This document shows positions 5,005 to 5,205 of a stretch of 5,205 nucleotides of DNA, in pieces. The notes under the pieces are model-generated. The model searched no databases, was not told the DNA's origin, and saw nothing but the letters and a program-made list of their open reading frames with translations. Each line of letters begins with the position of its first letter. Position 1 is the first letter of the stretch. The stretch spans positions 1 through 5,205 of the forward strand of contig CALMZT010000345.1 in assembly GCA_937870805.1 (NCBI GenBank), given 5' to 3'. The position numbers were made by a program, and so were the translations under genes. This stretch comes from an uncultured Chloroflexota bacterium (GTDB lineage Bacteria; Chloroflexota; Anaerolineae; Aggregatilineales; Phototrophicaceae).

Positions 5005-5185
5005 TAGACTATGAATTCGTTTCCCAATCCCTATGAGACTTTTTCAACAAGCTGCTCTCTTTTAAAGAGGCAGTAGGTGGCGATTTAATCACTTTAACAG
5101 AAAAGCAAGTGAGTCGTGCGGCGTCAAGCTCAGGGCGATTGCATCAAAATCGCGAATTGGGTCAAGGAAGGTCAGAAACGTCATT
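5005..5185. other. Intergenic stretch without recognisable gene
   Basis: About 180 bp between a MITE-like copy and the terminal repeat. Short open frames exist on both strands (about 50 codons on + without a start codon; 31 codons on - from ATG at 5184) but neither has a ribosome binding site or a recognisable product. GACTTTTTCAACAAGCTG (5037-5054) resembles insertion-sequence ends and has a near-inverse at 3489-3505. GCGATT/AATCGC (5135-5153) is a weak hairpin. Confidence 0.5.
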
Positions 5186-5205
5186 GTAGGGGCGAACCTG
5201 TGTGT
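5186..5205. repeat. Truncated GTAGGGGC-family repeat at window end
   Basis: The last 20 bases read GTAGGGGCGAACC followed by TGTGTGT, identical to 4848-4867. The element is cut by the window edge. With the half-copy at 1-45, both ends of the window lie in the same dispersed repeat family. Confidence 0.8.

Noticed and set aside
4787..5014. 75-codon open frame on + through the terminal repeats
   Set aside because: It lies almost wholly inside MITE-like copy 2, has no ribosome binding site and translates hairpin arms; not a gene.
5089..5184. 31-codon frame on - (ATG at 5184) and a 50-codon start-less frame on + (5037-5189)
   Set aside because: Neither has a Shine-Dalgarno or a recognisable motif, and both are limited by repeats; at most remnants of a decayed gene.

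Overview
This 5.2 kb window carries five protein-coding genes and an unusually dense set of non-coding repeats. It looks like a bacterial chromosome segment of moderate to moderately high GC. Several things fit a Chloroflexota (for example Anaerolineae-like) genome better than a compact proteobacterial one: a membrane-fused spermidine synthase, DUF350- and DUF2617-type genes (a combination otherwise familiar from actinobacteria), a secreted PD40 beta-propeller, heptamer tandem repeats, and many small palindromic GTAGGGGC / CTTACGCA elements. That assignment is inference; no rRNA or other marker gene is present.

Layout. Positions 1-45 are half of a dispersed palindromic repeat. A 58-codon gene for a tiny membrane protein (92-268, +) is followed after 5 bp by a gene for a 522-residue membrane-anchored polyamine aminopropyltransferase-like protein (274-1842, +). 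These converge on a DUF350 membrane protein gene (2073-2621, -). The 230 bp convergent junction is almost entirely repeats: a TTAGTC heptamer array, a nested palindrome, then a GACTAAA heptamer array in the opposite orientation. A DUF2617-like gene (2840-3364, -) lies upstream of the DUF350 gene on the same strand. The two are separated by a MITE-like element (2658-2842) whose terminal inverted repeat contains the stop codon of the DUF2617 gene. After a 170-230 bp spacer comes a gene for a secreted six-repeat PD40/TolB-like propeller protein (3594-4577, -). The last 630 bp hold no convincing gene. They contain two more copies of the same MITE-like family side by side (4693-4773 and 4776-5004), the second with a nested palindromic insertion, and then a truncated GTAGGGGC repeat at the very end.

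How the genes may work together. SpeE-like, DUF350 and DUF2617 proteins are encoded together in actinobacteria (from memory, the Mycobacterium tuberculosis speE locus Rv2598-Rv2601). Here the same three families sit within 3.3 kb but as two convergent units. DUF350 (YjfL type) is also found beside a glutathionylspermidine-synthase-like gene in the E. coli yjf operon. A membrane-associated polyamine (or polyamine-like amine) synthesis or modification system is therefore the most economical reading; the exact product is unknown. The PD40 protein is probably a separate, extracytoplasmic function.

Both window ends fall inside copies of one dispersed repeat, which suggests the window is a whole contig broken at repeats.
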